Below are positions 17,261-25,208 of a DNA stretch of 64,000 bases, piece after piece (positions within the stretch are counted from its first letter, which is position 1; each line of letters begins with the position of its first letter). The translations under genes and the position numbers were made by a program. Under the pieces are notes generated by a model. That model had not been told where the DNA came from, did no database searches, and was given only the letters and a program-made list of their open reading frames with translations. Source of the DNA: an uncultured Paracoccaceae bacterium (GTDB lineage: Bacteria; Pseudomonadota; Alphaproteobacteria; Rhodobacterales; Rhodobacteraceae); NCBI GenBank assembly GCA_947498985.1, contig CANMMF010000003.1, forward strand, positions 434,001-498,000. Reading direction: 5' to 3'.

Positions 17261-17926
17261 ATGCGGTATCTGCTTGTGGAAGACAACGACCAGCTGGCGC
17301 GCGCGGTGTCGGACCGGTTGTCCCTGGATGGTCACGTGGTCGACCGCGCCGCCGATCTGGGCACCGCCGACGCCTTTGTCGAAACCGGCGATTACGATCT
17401 CATCCTGCTCGACATCATGCTGCCCGACGGCGACGGGCGCGATTTCCTGCAGGCCCACAGGCGCGCCCAGCGGCCGACGCCGGTGATCGTTCTGACCGCG
17501 CGTTCGGAAGTGTCGGACCGGGTCGGCGTGCTCGATCTGGGCGCCGACGACTATATCGTCAAGCCCTTCGATTTTGCCGAGCTGGAGGCGCGCTGCCGCG
17601 CCGTTCTGCGCCGCCGGAGCGGTGGCGCCAGCAACCTGCAGCGCTTTGGCGATGTGGCGTTCGATCCGCTCGCCTGCACGCTTCGTGTCGGCGACCGCGA
17701 AGTGCAGCTGCGCACCCGCGAGCTGCGCCTGTTCGAGATCCTGATCGGCGCGCCGGACCAGGTGTTTTCCAAGTCGAAACTGGTGGACCGGCTGTTTTCG
17801 CATGACGCGGATGTGACCGAGAACGCCATCGAGGTCTATATCGGGCGCTTGCGGCGGCATCTCAGCGGCGCGCGGGCGCAGATCGTGACGGTCCGGGGGC
17901 TGGGCTACCGGCTGAGCCTCACGTGA
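17261..17926 (+). CDS. tctD: OmpR-family response regulator (TctD-like)
   Basis: A 221-residue two-component response regulator. The receiver domain (1-115) has the acidic pocket ED at residues 7-8, phosphoacceptor Asp51 in LLDIMLPDGDG, switch Thr79 and Lys101 in IVKPFD. The C-terminal winged helix (about 125-221) ends with the canonical TVRGLGYRL. The gene is divergent from tctC and overlaps tctE through GTGA. By family knowledge TctD activates the tct importer genes when its kinase senses a tricarboxylate. Confidence 0.94.
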   Translation: MRYLLVEDNDQLARAVSDRLSLDGHVVDRAADLGTADAFVETGDYDLILLDIMLPDGDGRDFLQAHRRAQRPTPVIVLTARSEVSDRVGVLDLGADDYIVKPFDFAELEARCRAVLRRRSGGASNLQRFGDVAFDPLACTLRVGDREVQLRTRELRLFEILIGAPDQVFSKSKLVDRLFSHDADVTENAIEVYIGRLRRHLSGARAQIVTVRGLGYRLSLT

Positions 17927-19314
17927 TCGCAGCGCTGTCCGGGCCGGGCTCGATCCGGCGGCGGCTGATCATCCAGCTGCTGGCGGGCGCGGCGCTGCTC
18001 GCGCTGGTGGTGTTTGTGATCGTGCGCGGCTATGCGCGCGATCTGGCCGCCGAAAGCCAGGACAATATCCTCGCCGCCTCGGTCACGGCGATCCTCGATT
18101 CGGTCAGCGTGCGCGACGGCGCCCTGCAGCTCGACATCCCCTATTCGGCGTTTTCGATGCTGGGCAATGTTTCGGATGACCGGGTGTTTTACGCGGTTTC
18201 GCACGGGCCGCGCTTCATCACCGGCTACGAGGATCTGCCGGTCCCGGTGGACCCCAGGACCGGCGCGCCGCAGTTCGGCACCGCGGTGTATGACGGGGCC
18301 GAGATCCGGGTGGCCACCGCGGCGCGCCGTCTGTCGGTTGCGGGCCGCCCCGAGGTTGTCGCGGTGAGCGTCGCGCAGACCCGCGACGGGCTGCGCCAGA
18401 CGCTGACCCGGATCTCCCGTAACGTGGCGGGCTTCGGGCTGGGATTCTTCATGCTGGCGGCGGCGCTGGGCGTCTTTACCGCGCGCTCCGCCACGCTGCC
18501 GCTGCGCGATCTGGCCGTCTCCGTGTCGCGCCGCGGTCCCGAGGATCTGCGCCCGGTCGAAGCGCCGGTGCCCGAAGAGATGACGCCGCTGGTGGGTGCG
18601 CTCAACGGGTTCATGGGGCGGCTCTCGGCCGCGCTCAGCCGGTCGGAGGATCTGATTGCGGAAGCCGCGCACCGGGTGCGCACGCCGCTCGCCACGGTCC
18701 GCACCCAGGCCGAGATCACCCTGCGCCGTGTGGACAAGCCGGAAAACCGCGAGGCCGTGCGCGAGATGATCCGCGCCATCGATGAAAGCAGCCGCGCGGC
18801 GGGCCAGTTGCTGGATCACGCCATGGTCAGTTTCCGCAGCGAGCATCTGCAAAGTGCCGAGGTCGGGCTCGACCGGCTGGCCTCGGATGCGGCGGACCGG
18901 CTGCGCCCGATGGCCGATCTGCGCGACATCGCGCTGGAGCTCTGCCCGGCGGCAGAGCCGGGGCTGAAGGTCAAGGGCGACGCGATCCTGCTGCAGAGCG
19001 CGCTGCTCAACCTGATCGACAACGCCATCAAATACGCGCCGCCCGACAGCGACGTGATCGTGCGGGTGAGCCGCGAGGGGGCGTATGGCACGGTGGCCGT
19101 CGAGGATGCGGGCAAGGGGTTTCCGCCCGAGGCGCTGGGCACGCTCACCACGCGGTTCGTGCGCGGCAGCAACACGTTGGGGGTGGTGGGCTCGGGCCTC
19201 GGGCTGACCATCGCCGACGAGGTGGCGCGCGCCCATGGCGGCCATCTGGTGCTTGGCAATCTTGACAGGGAAGGAGGTGGCGCATGCGCGCGATTGCATT
19301 TGCCCTTGCTCTGA
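17923..19314 (+). CDS. tctE: Sensor histidine kinase (TctE-like)
   Basis: A 463-residue membrane kinase. Two helices (about 16-36 and 168-187) flank a periplasmic region of about 130 residues, the TctE-type N-terminal domain. The phosphoacceptor is His250 in AEAAHRVRTPLATVRTQ; note HRVRTPL instead of the commoner HELRTPL. The ATPase has LLNLIDNAIKYAP (N box), VEDAGKGFPP (G1) and GSGLGLTIADEV (G2). Start is GTG at 17923 overlapping the tctD stop. The 3' end overlaps the following binding-protein gene by 31 bases, so the three are likely made together. Confidence 0.94.
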   Translation: MIAALSGPGSIRRRLIIQLLAGAALLALVVFVIVRGYARDLAAESQDNILAASVTAILDSVSVRDGALQLDIPYSAFSMLGNVSDDRVFYAVSHGPRFITGYEDLPVPVDPRTGAPQFGTAVYDGAEIRVATAARRLSVAGRPEVVAVSVAQTRDGLRQTLTRISRNVAGFGLGFFMLAAALGVFTARSATLPLRDLAVSVSRRGPEDLRPVEAPVPEEMTPLVGALNGFMGRLSAALSRSEDLIAEAAHRVRTPLATVRTQAEITLRRVDKPENREAVREMIRAIDESSRAAGQLLDHAMVSFRSEHLQSAEVGLDRLASDAADRLRPMADLRDIALELCPAAEPGLKVKGDAILLQSALLNLIDNAIKYAPPDSDVIVRVSREGAYGTVAVEDAGKGFPPEALGTLTTRFVRGSNTLGVVGSGLGLTIADEVARAHGGHLVLGNLDREGGGACARLHLPLL

Positions 19315-20354
19315 TCTGCGGTCTGGCCGGGCGCGGCATGGCGTTCGAGATCGAGAACCGGGTGGTCTTTGGCCCGGAGGATCCGGCGCGGGTGCTGAGC
19401 GTCATTTCCACCGGCGATGCGGAGCTATTCGCCCCGATCATCCAGGCGTTCCTGCAGGGCCGGCCCGATGTGGCGGTTGATTACACCGTCGCCAGTTCCG
19501 CGCAGCTGATGCGCGCGGTGCATGAGGAAGGCGTGGTCTTCGACGTGGTTCTGTCGAGCGCGATGGATCTGCAGACCAAGCTGGTGAATGACGGGTTTGC
19601 GCGTGCCTACAGCTCCGGTGTGACCGAAGCGCTGCCGGACTGGGCGCGCTGGCGCCAGCATCTCTTTGCCTTTACCGAAGAGCCCGCGGCCATTGTGTTG
19701 TCGCGCGAGGCCTTCGAGGGGCTGGACCTGCCGCGCACGCGGCAGGGGCTGATCGAGCTGATGCGCGCGCAGCCCGAGCGCTTTGCCGGGCGGGTCGGCA
19801 CCTATGACGTGCGCCAATCCGGGCTGGGCTATCTTTTTGCCACGCAGGATGCGCGCACCTCCGAGACGTTCTGGCGGCTGTCGGAGGTCATGGGCGCGCT
19901 CAAGGCGCGGCTTTACTGCTGCTCGGGCCAGATGATCGACGATGTGGCCTCCGGCGAGCTGGCGCTGGCCTATAACGTGCTGGGCTCTTACGCGCGTGGC
20001 CGCGCCGACCGCTCGGCGTTTCACATCCTGCTGCCGGAGGATTTTGTGACGGTGATGCTGCGCACCGCCTTTATCGCCCGCACCAGCCCGGAGCCGGATC
20101 TTGCGGAGGCCTTTATCGATCATCTCGTGGCGCGCGACTGGGCGGATGGCGACAGCGCGGATGGTGACGGGGCAGATGGCGACGGGGCGGATGGCGACAG
20201 CGCGGAGAGCGCGTTTTTCGATGGCAACTGGCTGCGGCCGCAAGAACAGGTGTTGCGGCGGATCCGCATGGGGCCGGGGCTGATGGTGTTCCTGGACCGT
20301 TACAAGAAGGCGGCGTTCATCGAGGAATGGGGCAGCGCGATGCTGCAGCCGTGA
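19284..20354 (+). CDS. Periplasmic iron/organophosphate-type ABC binding protein, linked to TctDE
   Basis: A 356-residue extracellular solute-binding protein (type 2 periplasmic fold, as in Fe(III)/phosphonate ABC systems) with a signal peptide at 1-20 (core AIAFALALICGLAG, then RGMA before FE). No ABC permease or ATPase gene is adjacent. Its start lies inside tctE, so it is translationally coupled to the kinase. By analogy with binding proteins that present ligand to a histidine kinase, it may be a sensory component. Residues about 287-306 are four ADGD(S/G) repeats from a 15-base tandem DNA repeat, inserted near the C-terminus. Confidence 0.85.
   Translation: MRAIAFALALICGLAGRGMAFEIENRVVFGPEDPARVLSVISTGDAELFAPIIQAFLQGRPDVAVDYTVASSAQLMRAVHEEGVVFDVVLSSAMDLQTKLVNDGFARAYSSGVTEALPDWARWRQHLFAFTEEPAAIVLSREAFEGLDLPRTRQGLIELMRAQPERFAGRVGTYDVRQSGLGYLFATQDARTSETFWRLSEVMGALKARLYCCSGQMIDDVASGELALAYNVLGSYARGRADRSAFHILLPEDFVTVMLRTAFIARTSPEPDLAEAFIDHLVARDWADGDSADGDGADGDGADGDSAESAFFDGNWLRPQEQVLRRIRMGPGLMVFLDRYKKAAFIEEWGSAMLQP
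20142..20201 (+). repeat. Four in-frame 15-base tandem repeats
   Basis: Four copies of a GCGGATGGCGACRGC-like 15-mer encode ADGDS, ADGDG, ADGDG, ADGDS within the binding-protein gene. Copies differ at few positions, consistent with recent replication-slippage expansion. Frame is preserved, so length change would alter the protein by five residues per unit. Confidence 0.9.
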
Positions 20355-20441
20355 GGCGCGGGAGGGGGGACGGCGCTCGCTGCGTGGCAGCCTCGCCCCG
20401 CCCGCCCTCCCGTTGTGGCGCCAGGATCAGGGGAGTGGGAC
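20355..20441. repeat. Intergenic hairpin sequence, family B copy 1
   Basis: After the binding-protein stop, CGGGAGGG (20359-20366) pairs with CCCTCCCG (20405-20412), enclosing GACGGCGCTCGCTGCGTGGC and CCTCGCCCCGCCCG. A related arrangement is found at 28155-28204, including GACGGCG and CGCCCCGCCCG. No U-tract follows, so it is a repeat-type palindrome rather than a clear terminator. Confidence 0.45.
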
Positions 20442-21323
20442 ATGAAGATCGCGTTTATCGGGTTGGGTGAGGCGGCGGGCGCCGTGATTGCCGGTTGGGG
20501 GGCGGCGCGGGCGGCGGCGATTTCGGCCTATGACATCAAGTCCGCGGAGGTGGCGACGGCGACAGAAATCACCGCGCGCGCGCAAAGACTCGGGATCGTG
20601 GCCTGCGGGACGGCGCGCGAGGCGCTGGCGGAGGCGGAGCTGGTGTTCTGCACGGTGACGGCGGATCAGGCGGTGGCCGCGGCGCGGGATTATGCGCCGC
20701 ATCTCCTGCCGGGGGCGGCCTGGCTCGATCTCAATTCCTGCGCGCCGGGATCGAAGCGTGTCTCCGAAGGGGTGATCGCGGCGGCGGGCGGGCGCTATCT
20801 TGACGTGGCGGTGATGGAGCCGGTCTTCCCCAAGCGCCACCTCGTGCCCTGCCTGCTCTCCGGTCCGTATGCGGAAGATCTGGCACCGGTGCTGGAAGGC
20901 CTGCCGATGCAGGTGCGCGTGGTACCCGGCGAGACCGGGCGCGCCTCGGCGATCAAGATGATCCGCTCGGTCATGGTCAAGGGGCTGGAGGCGCTGACCG
21001 CGGAATGCGCGTTGGCGGCGGTTGCGGCCGGGGTCGAGGAGGAGGTCTTTGCCTCTTTGCGCGACGGTCATCCGCAGATCGATCTGGCGCCGCGCGCGGT
21101 CTATAATTTCGAGCGGTGCCTGCGCCATGGCGCGCGGCGCGCCGCGGAGATGGAGGAAGTGGCGCTGACGCTGACCGAGCTTGGTCTGCCTAACGCGATG
21201 TCCGCCGCCAGCGTGCCGTGGCAGAGGCACCTGGCGGCCTGCGATGTCGATCCCGAGATTTCGGGTGAGGTGGGCGTGCTGGCGCGGGCGATCCTCGACG
21301 CGATGGATCAGGGTGCGCGGTAG
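20442..21323 (+). CDS. NAD(P)-dependent beta-hydroxyacid dehydrogenase family protein
   Basis: A 293-residue protein with an N-terminal Rossmann motif GLGEAAGA (7-14) and an all-helical C-terminal domain, the layout of 3-hydroxyisobutyrate/6-phosphogluconate dehydrogenases of the type with a DUF1932 C-terminal domain. The conserved lysine of the family is probably in SAIKMIRSVMVKG (about residues 168-180); the substrate loop is DLNSCAPGSKRVSEG. A GGGGAGTGGGAC ribosome site supports the ATG at 20442 rather than the upstream in-frame ATG. It ends by overlapping the convergent permease gene by 16 bases. The substrate is unknown. Confidence 0.82.
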   Translation: MKIAFIGLGEAAGAVIAGWGAARAAAISAYDIKSAEVATATEITARAQRLGIVACGTAREALAEAELVFCTVTADQAVAAARDYAPHLLPGAAWLDLNSCAPGSKRVSEGVIAAAGGRYLDVAVMEPVFPKRHLVPCLLSGPYAEDLAPVLEGLPMQVRVVPGETGRASAIKMIRSVMVKGLEALTAECALAAVAAGVEEEVFASLRDGHPQIDLAPRAVYNFERCLRHGARRAAEMEEVALTLTELGLPNAMSAASVPWQRHLAACDVDPEISGEVGVLARAILDAMDQGAR

Positions 21324-22231
21324 ATCCGCCGCATCAGCAGCGGCGTGAGATACATCGGCAGCTGGTAGCAGCCGATGAAGGCCATGACCGGCGCCGTGGT
21401 CTCCGGCGGCAGCGACACCAGAAAGAGCGCCACGTTGCGGTTGCCCGCGATCAGCGAGACCGGCAGCGCGCTGTCGCGCGGCAGGCGGGACCGGGTCAGC
21501 TGCCAGCTCAGCAGCTGCGCGCCGAGATTGGCGGCAAAGGCCAGCGCCGCCCAGAGCAGGAGCCGCAGCGGGTCGCTGAGCGCCAGCGCGCTGACCGAGG
21601 GCATGAGCGCGATGACAAAGATCGCCAGCGCCAGCGCGGAAGCCCCGTCGAGCCGTCTGGTCTGGGTCTCGGTCGGGTCGGCGAGGAACAAGCGCCGGAT
21701 CGTGATGGCCGCCGCGGCGCTGAGCGCGATGGTCAGCACCAGCCGGAGCGCGGCACCGGCGACCGCTCCGGCCCCGTCGAGCGCGGGGGCCAGAGCAAAG
21801 ACCGGCAGCACGGTGAGCGGCATCAGCGCGGTGCCCACCACCATCAGGCGCATGGCAGTGTCGGGCGGCGCGCCGAGCATCATCGCGAGGTTGGGGCTGC
21901 CGACAATCGAGGGGGCCGCGGCCATCAGAAGCAGCGCGAAGATGGCGGGTGTCGCAGCTTGCCCGGTCAGCGCGGCCAGGCCCAGCAGCAGCAGCGGCGC
22001 GCCCAGTTGCAGGATCAGCGCGGTGCCCGCGACGCCGGGCAGGGCGCGCAGCGAGCCGAGGATCGCGCGCGGGCGCATCCTGAGCAGCGACACAAAAAGC
22101 AGCACCACAACCAGCGCAGGAAGCCAGGGCCGCATGACGGTGGCGAGGCCGGGCAGGGCGAGCCCTGCGACGAGGCCGCCCACCAGCACCCATTGCCCGT
22201 GCCGGGCGGCGAAGAGCAGCGGGTCGGTCAT
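21308..22231 (-). CDS. BASS-like (bile acid:sodium symporter fold) permease
   Basis: A 307-residue membrane protein with nine to ten predicted helices. The C-terminal segment SLIAGNRNVALFLVSLP and the mid-protein APSIVGSPNLAMML resemble the two crossover motifs of sodium/bile acid symporter fold proteins. The start at 22231 is chosen because the hydrophobic protein begins here; the longer in-frame extension upstream is translated palindrome sequence. The substrate is unknown, probably an organic anion. It is preceded on its strand by a three-hairpin region that separates it from the TRAP operon. Confidence 0.75.
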   Translation of the reverse strand: MTDPLLFAARHGQWVLVGGLVAGLALPGLATVMRPWLPALVVVLLFVSLLRMRPRAILGSLRALPGVAGTALILQLGAPLLLLGLAALTGQAATPAIFALLLMAAAPSIVGSPNLAMMLGAPPDTAMRLMVVGTALMPLTVLPVFALAPALDGAGAVAGAALRLVLTIALSAAAAITIRRLFLADPTETQTRRLDGASALALAIFVIALMPSVSALALSDPLRLLLWAALAFAANLGAQLLSWQLTRSRLPRDSALPVSLIAGNRNVALFLVSLPPETTAPVMAFIGCYQLPMYLTPLLMRRIYRAP

Positions 22232-22316
22232 GGGGTGGTGTTCGCGTGGGGGTGGGCGTGGGGCCGTTTTGACTGCGCGGTCACAGGTGTCGTCGCGCCT
22301 TTGGCGCGCCGATCCG

Positions 22317-22410
22317 CCGGGGGAGCAAGCTCCCCCGGACCCCCACGACACACCGGGGGAGCAGGCTCCCCCGGGCGCCCACGACACACCGGGGGAGCAG
22401 GCTCCCCCGG
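22317..22410. repeat. Three tandem palindromes with 36-base period
   Basis: Copies at 22317-22338, 22353-22374 and 22389-22410 each read CCGGGGGAGC-A-(A/G)GCTCCCCCGG and are joined by 14-base linkers ending ACGACACA. Each can fold into a perfect GC hairpin. The array lies between dctM and the BASS-like permease. It is not CRISPR: the units are palindromic, the linkers are too short and nearly identical, and there is no cas gene. Confidence 0.85.
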
Positions 22411-22509
22411 ACCCCCTCGAAGCTTACGGGCAAGATGAAAGGGCGGCGGCGGGCCGGGCGGAGGGTGGGCCGCACGGCGATAAGCGGTCTGCGCGGGCCG
22501 CATCGCGCC

Positions 22510-23823
22510 CTATCCGCCGGGCCGCGTTCGGATGTTGTCGGGCAGCCAGGTGGCCAGTTCCGGGAACAGGATCAGCACGAAGACCATGACCACCATGATC
22601 AGGAACATCGGGATCGCGGCCTTGGCAATAAAACCCATCTGATGCTCGGTCATGCCTTGCAGCACGAAGAGGTTGAAGCCGATAGGCGGGGTGATCTGCG
22701 CCATCTCGACCACCACCACGATGAAGATGCCGAACCAGATGAGATCGATCCCGGCGGCGCGGATCATCGGCTCCACCACCGCCATGGTCAGCACCACCGA
22801 GGAGATCCCGTCGAGGAACATGCCAAGGATGATGTAGAAGAGCAGCAGCGCCATCAGCAGCTCGAACCGGCTGAGATCGAAAGCGCCGATCAGGTCCGCC
22901 AGCCCGCGCGGCAGGCCGGTGAAGCCCATCGACAGCGACAGGAAGGCGGCGCCTGCCAGAATGAGCGCGATCATGGCGCTGGTGCGCACGGCCCCCATCA
23001 GGCTTTCGGTGAAGGTCGACCAGGTGAGCGAGCCCTGGCCCGCCGCGAGCGCAAGCGCGCCGATGACCCCGAAGGCCGCGGCCTCTGTGGCGGTGGCAAA
23101 GCCCAGATACATCGAGCCGATCACCACCGTGATCAGCAACAGCACCGGGATGAGAAAACGCGAATTGTGCAGCTTTTCGGCAAAACTCATCGGCGGTTCG
23201 GGATCGGGAGACCACTTTTTCGACACGGCCGAATAGATCGCCACATAGGCCATGAACATGCCTGCCAGCACGATGCCGGGCAGGATGCCGGCAAAGAAGA
23301 GCTTGGTGATGCTTTCGTTGATCGTGACACCGTAGACGATGAGGGTGAGCGAGGGCGGGATCATCAGCCCCAGCGTGGCCGCCCCCGCAAGCGTGCCGAT
23401 CACCATCGGTTCGGGATAGTTGCGGCGGCGCAGTTCGGGGATCGACATCTTGCCCACCGTGGTCAGTGTCGCCGCAGACGAGCCCGAGACCGCGGCGAAG
23501 ACCGTGCAGCCGACGATATTGGTGTGTACCAGCCCGCCGGGCAGCCGCGCCATCCACGGGCTGAGCCCGCGGAACATGTCTTCGGATAATCGCGTGCGAT
23601 ACAGGATCTCTCCCATCCAGATGAAGAGCGGCAGCGCGGTCAGCGTCCAGCTCGAGGCCGAGCGCCAGACCACGGTGATCATCGCGTCGCCCGCGGGGCG
23701 CACGGTGAAGATCTCCATGCCGACCCAGGCCACACCCATCAGCGCGAGGCCCACCCAGACGCCGGAGCCCAGCAGCAAAAACAGCACGAAGAGGAAGATC
23801 ATGATCGGGGCAAGCTGTTCCAT
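22510..23823 (-). CDS. TRAP transporter large permease (DctM), second system
   Basis: A 437-residue polytopic TRAP permease. Landmarks are FAAVSGSSAATLTTVGKMSIPEL, LAGAATLGLMIPPSLTLIVYG and the C-terminal EMAQITPPIGFNLFVLQGM. The ATG at 23823 (MEQLAPIM) lies four bases after the dctQ stop. It is the last gene of the flavoenzyme-dctP-methyltransferase-dctQ-dctM operon and is followed by the triple hairpin. Confidence 0.94.
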   Translation of the reverse strand: MEQLAPIMIFLFVLFLLLGSGVWVGLALMGVAWVGMEIFTVRPAGDAMITVVWRSASSWTLTALPLFIWMGEILYRTRLSEDMFRGLSPWMARLPGGLVHTNIVGCTVFAAVSGSSAATLTTVGKMSIPELRRRNYPEPMVIGTLAGAATLGLMIPPSLTLIVYGVTINESITKLFFAGILPGIVLAGMFMAYVAIYSAVSKKWSPDPEPPMSFAEKLHNSRFLIPVLLLITVVIGSMYLGFATATEAAAFGVIGALALAAGQGSLTWSTFTESLMGAVRTSAMIALILAGAAFLSLSMGFTGLPRGLADLIGAFDLSRFELLMALLLFYIILGMFLDGISSVVLTMAVVEPMIRAAGIDLIWFGIFIVVVVEMAQITPPIGFNLFVLQGMTEHQMGFIAKAAIPMFLIMVVMVFVLILFPELATWLPDNIRTRPGG

Positions 23824-23827
23824 CGGT

Positions 23828-24349
23828 CTACTCCGCGTGGCTCTGATCCACGAGATCTTCGCGGATATTGGTTTCACCGGTCACCAGAAGGCGGATGAGA
23901 TTGTCCCAGAAGGCGATGGCCAGCAGCACGGCGCCAACCGCCATCAGGGTCTGCGGGATCCAGAGCGGCGTGGCGTCCTGTCCCTGACTCACATCGTTGA
24001 ACTTGTGGCTTTCGATGGTGACCTTGATGGCGTAGCGCGCCAGAAAGGTTGTGGTGAGCGCCCCGATGGCAAAGCAGAAGGTTTCTCCCCAGCGGCGAAA
24101 GCGGCCCATCGCGTTGAGCGCGAGGCTCACGCGTATATGGGTGCCGGAATTGAGCGCATAGGCGAAAGCGAAGAACGAGGCGCCCGCCATGCAATAACCC
24201 GCGTAATCCGGCGCGCCGGGGAACACCTGCCCGGTCCAGCGCGCCAGCATCTGCAGCACGATCAGGGCCAGGATGGCGACGGTGAAACAGGCGGCGATCA
24301 CACCGCCCGTGAGGTAAAGCGCGTCGAGCGCGCGACGTATCGCGGTCAT
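23828..24349 (-). CDS. TRAP transporter small membrane subunit (DctQ), second system
   Basis: A 173-residue membrane protein with four predicted helices (about 14-35, 48-66, 88-106, 130-152). The segment GTHIRVSLALNAMG after the second helix is the recognisable DctQ motif (HIxV). The start overlaps the upstream methyltransferase stop by four bases (ATGA), and dctM follows four bases after its stop, so the cluster is tightly coupled. Confidence 0.88.
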   Translation of the reverse strand: MTAIRRALDALYLTGGVIAACFTVAILALIVLQMLARWTGQVFPGAPDYAGYCMAGASFFAFAYALNSGTHIRVSLALNAMGRFRRWGETFCFAIGALTTTFLARYAIKVTIESHKFNDVSQGQDATPLWIPQTLMAVGAVLLAIAFWDNLIRLLVTGETNIREDLVDQSHAE

Positions 24350-25152
24350 GGTTTCTGTCCCGAATAAACTATGCTTGGCATCGGGACATCATAGCCCCTT
24401 GTCGTCAGGTAGGGCGCCATCTCGGCGTTCATGGCGTTCTTGATAGCCGCCTGCACGGGCGCGGGCTGCGCCTCGACAATGAGCGGTACGCGCACGCCGA
24501 AGCGCATGAAGAAGTCAAAGAAATCGGCGTCGGGCGCGCGCAGGATGTTGTGCACGACGCGGCTTTGCACATCGGTAAACCCGGCCTGTTCCAGCATCAT
24601 CCGCGCGGTGGCTGGATCGGAGAGCGCGTAGGCGTCGGGCGCGGCCCCGGCCAGCGACATGTCGGCGTGATCGCGCAGGACGGACGTCAGTGCGCGATAA
24701 AGATCGGACTGGTCGGGCCCCAGCCATTGCGAAAAGACAAAGCGCCCGCCAGGTCGCAGCACCCGCGCGGCCTCTGCCGCGGCGATGGCGGGATCGCTGA
24801 GATGAAAGAGCACGATGTTGCTGGCCACGATGTCAAAGCTGGCATCGGCAAACCCCAGCGCCTCGGCATCACCTTCGGCAAAGGGCAGACCCGGAAAGCG
24901 GGCCCGGGCCGCCTGCACCATTTCGGGTGCGAAGTCGATGCCGGTCGCGCGCGCGCCGAGTGCCGCCGCCGCGCCCGCCAGATAGCCCGGGCCGCAGCCC
25001 ATATCGAGCAGATCCGCGCCGGGCGCCAGCTGCGCCATATGCAGCAGCATCGGGATGGATTGCAGCGTGGCCATTGCGGTGGCTTCGCCATAAAGTCCTG
25101 CGCGCGCGTTCCAGCCCGCGCGCTCGCTTTCGCGGAACGCCTCGAAACTCAT
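24346..25152 (-). CDS. Class I SAM-dependent methyltransferase inside a TRAP operon
   Basis: A 268-residue UbiE/COQ5-type methyltransferase. The SAM-binding motif LLDMGCGPGYLAG covers residues 48-60, the acidic ribose-binding Asp is in ATGIDFAPEMVQAAR, and the post-motif is ALGFADASFDIV. The C-terminal part (FFDFFMRFGVRVPL) is shared with arsenite- and small-molecule methylases but no Cys pattern for arsenite is seen. It sits between dctP and dctQ and overlaps dctQ by four bases. The methyl acceptor is unknown; the context suggests the imported compound or its product. Confidence 0.85.
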   Translation of the reverse strand: MSFEAFRESERAGWNARAGLYGEATAMATLQSIPMLLHMAQLAPGADLLDMGCGPGYLAGAAAALGARATGIDFAPEMVQAARARFPGLPFAEGDAEALGFADASFDIVASNIVLFHLSDPAIAAAEAARVLRPGGRFVFSQWLGPDQSDLYRALTSVLRDHADMSLAGAAPDAYALSDPATARMMLEQAGFTDVQSRVVHNILRAPDADFFDFFMRFGVRVPLIVEAQPAPVQAAIKNAMNAEMAPYLTTRGYDVPMPSIVYSGQKP

Positions 25153-25208
25153 GTCGGTTGTCCGTCGGAAAGGGCAGGCCCGCGCGGGGCGGGCCTGCGG
25201 TTCGGCGC

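Noticed and set aside
22317-22410. Possible CRISPR array
   Set aside because: Units are perfect palindromes with only three copies, linkers are 14 bases and nearly identical, and no cas gene is present.
22228-22503. Open frames over the triple palindrome, and the N-terminal extension of the BASS-like permease
   Set aside because: The repeated PGGACSPG or RGSLLPRC pattern is just the translated palindrome; there is no conserved protein.
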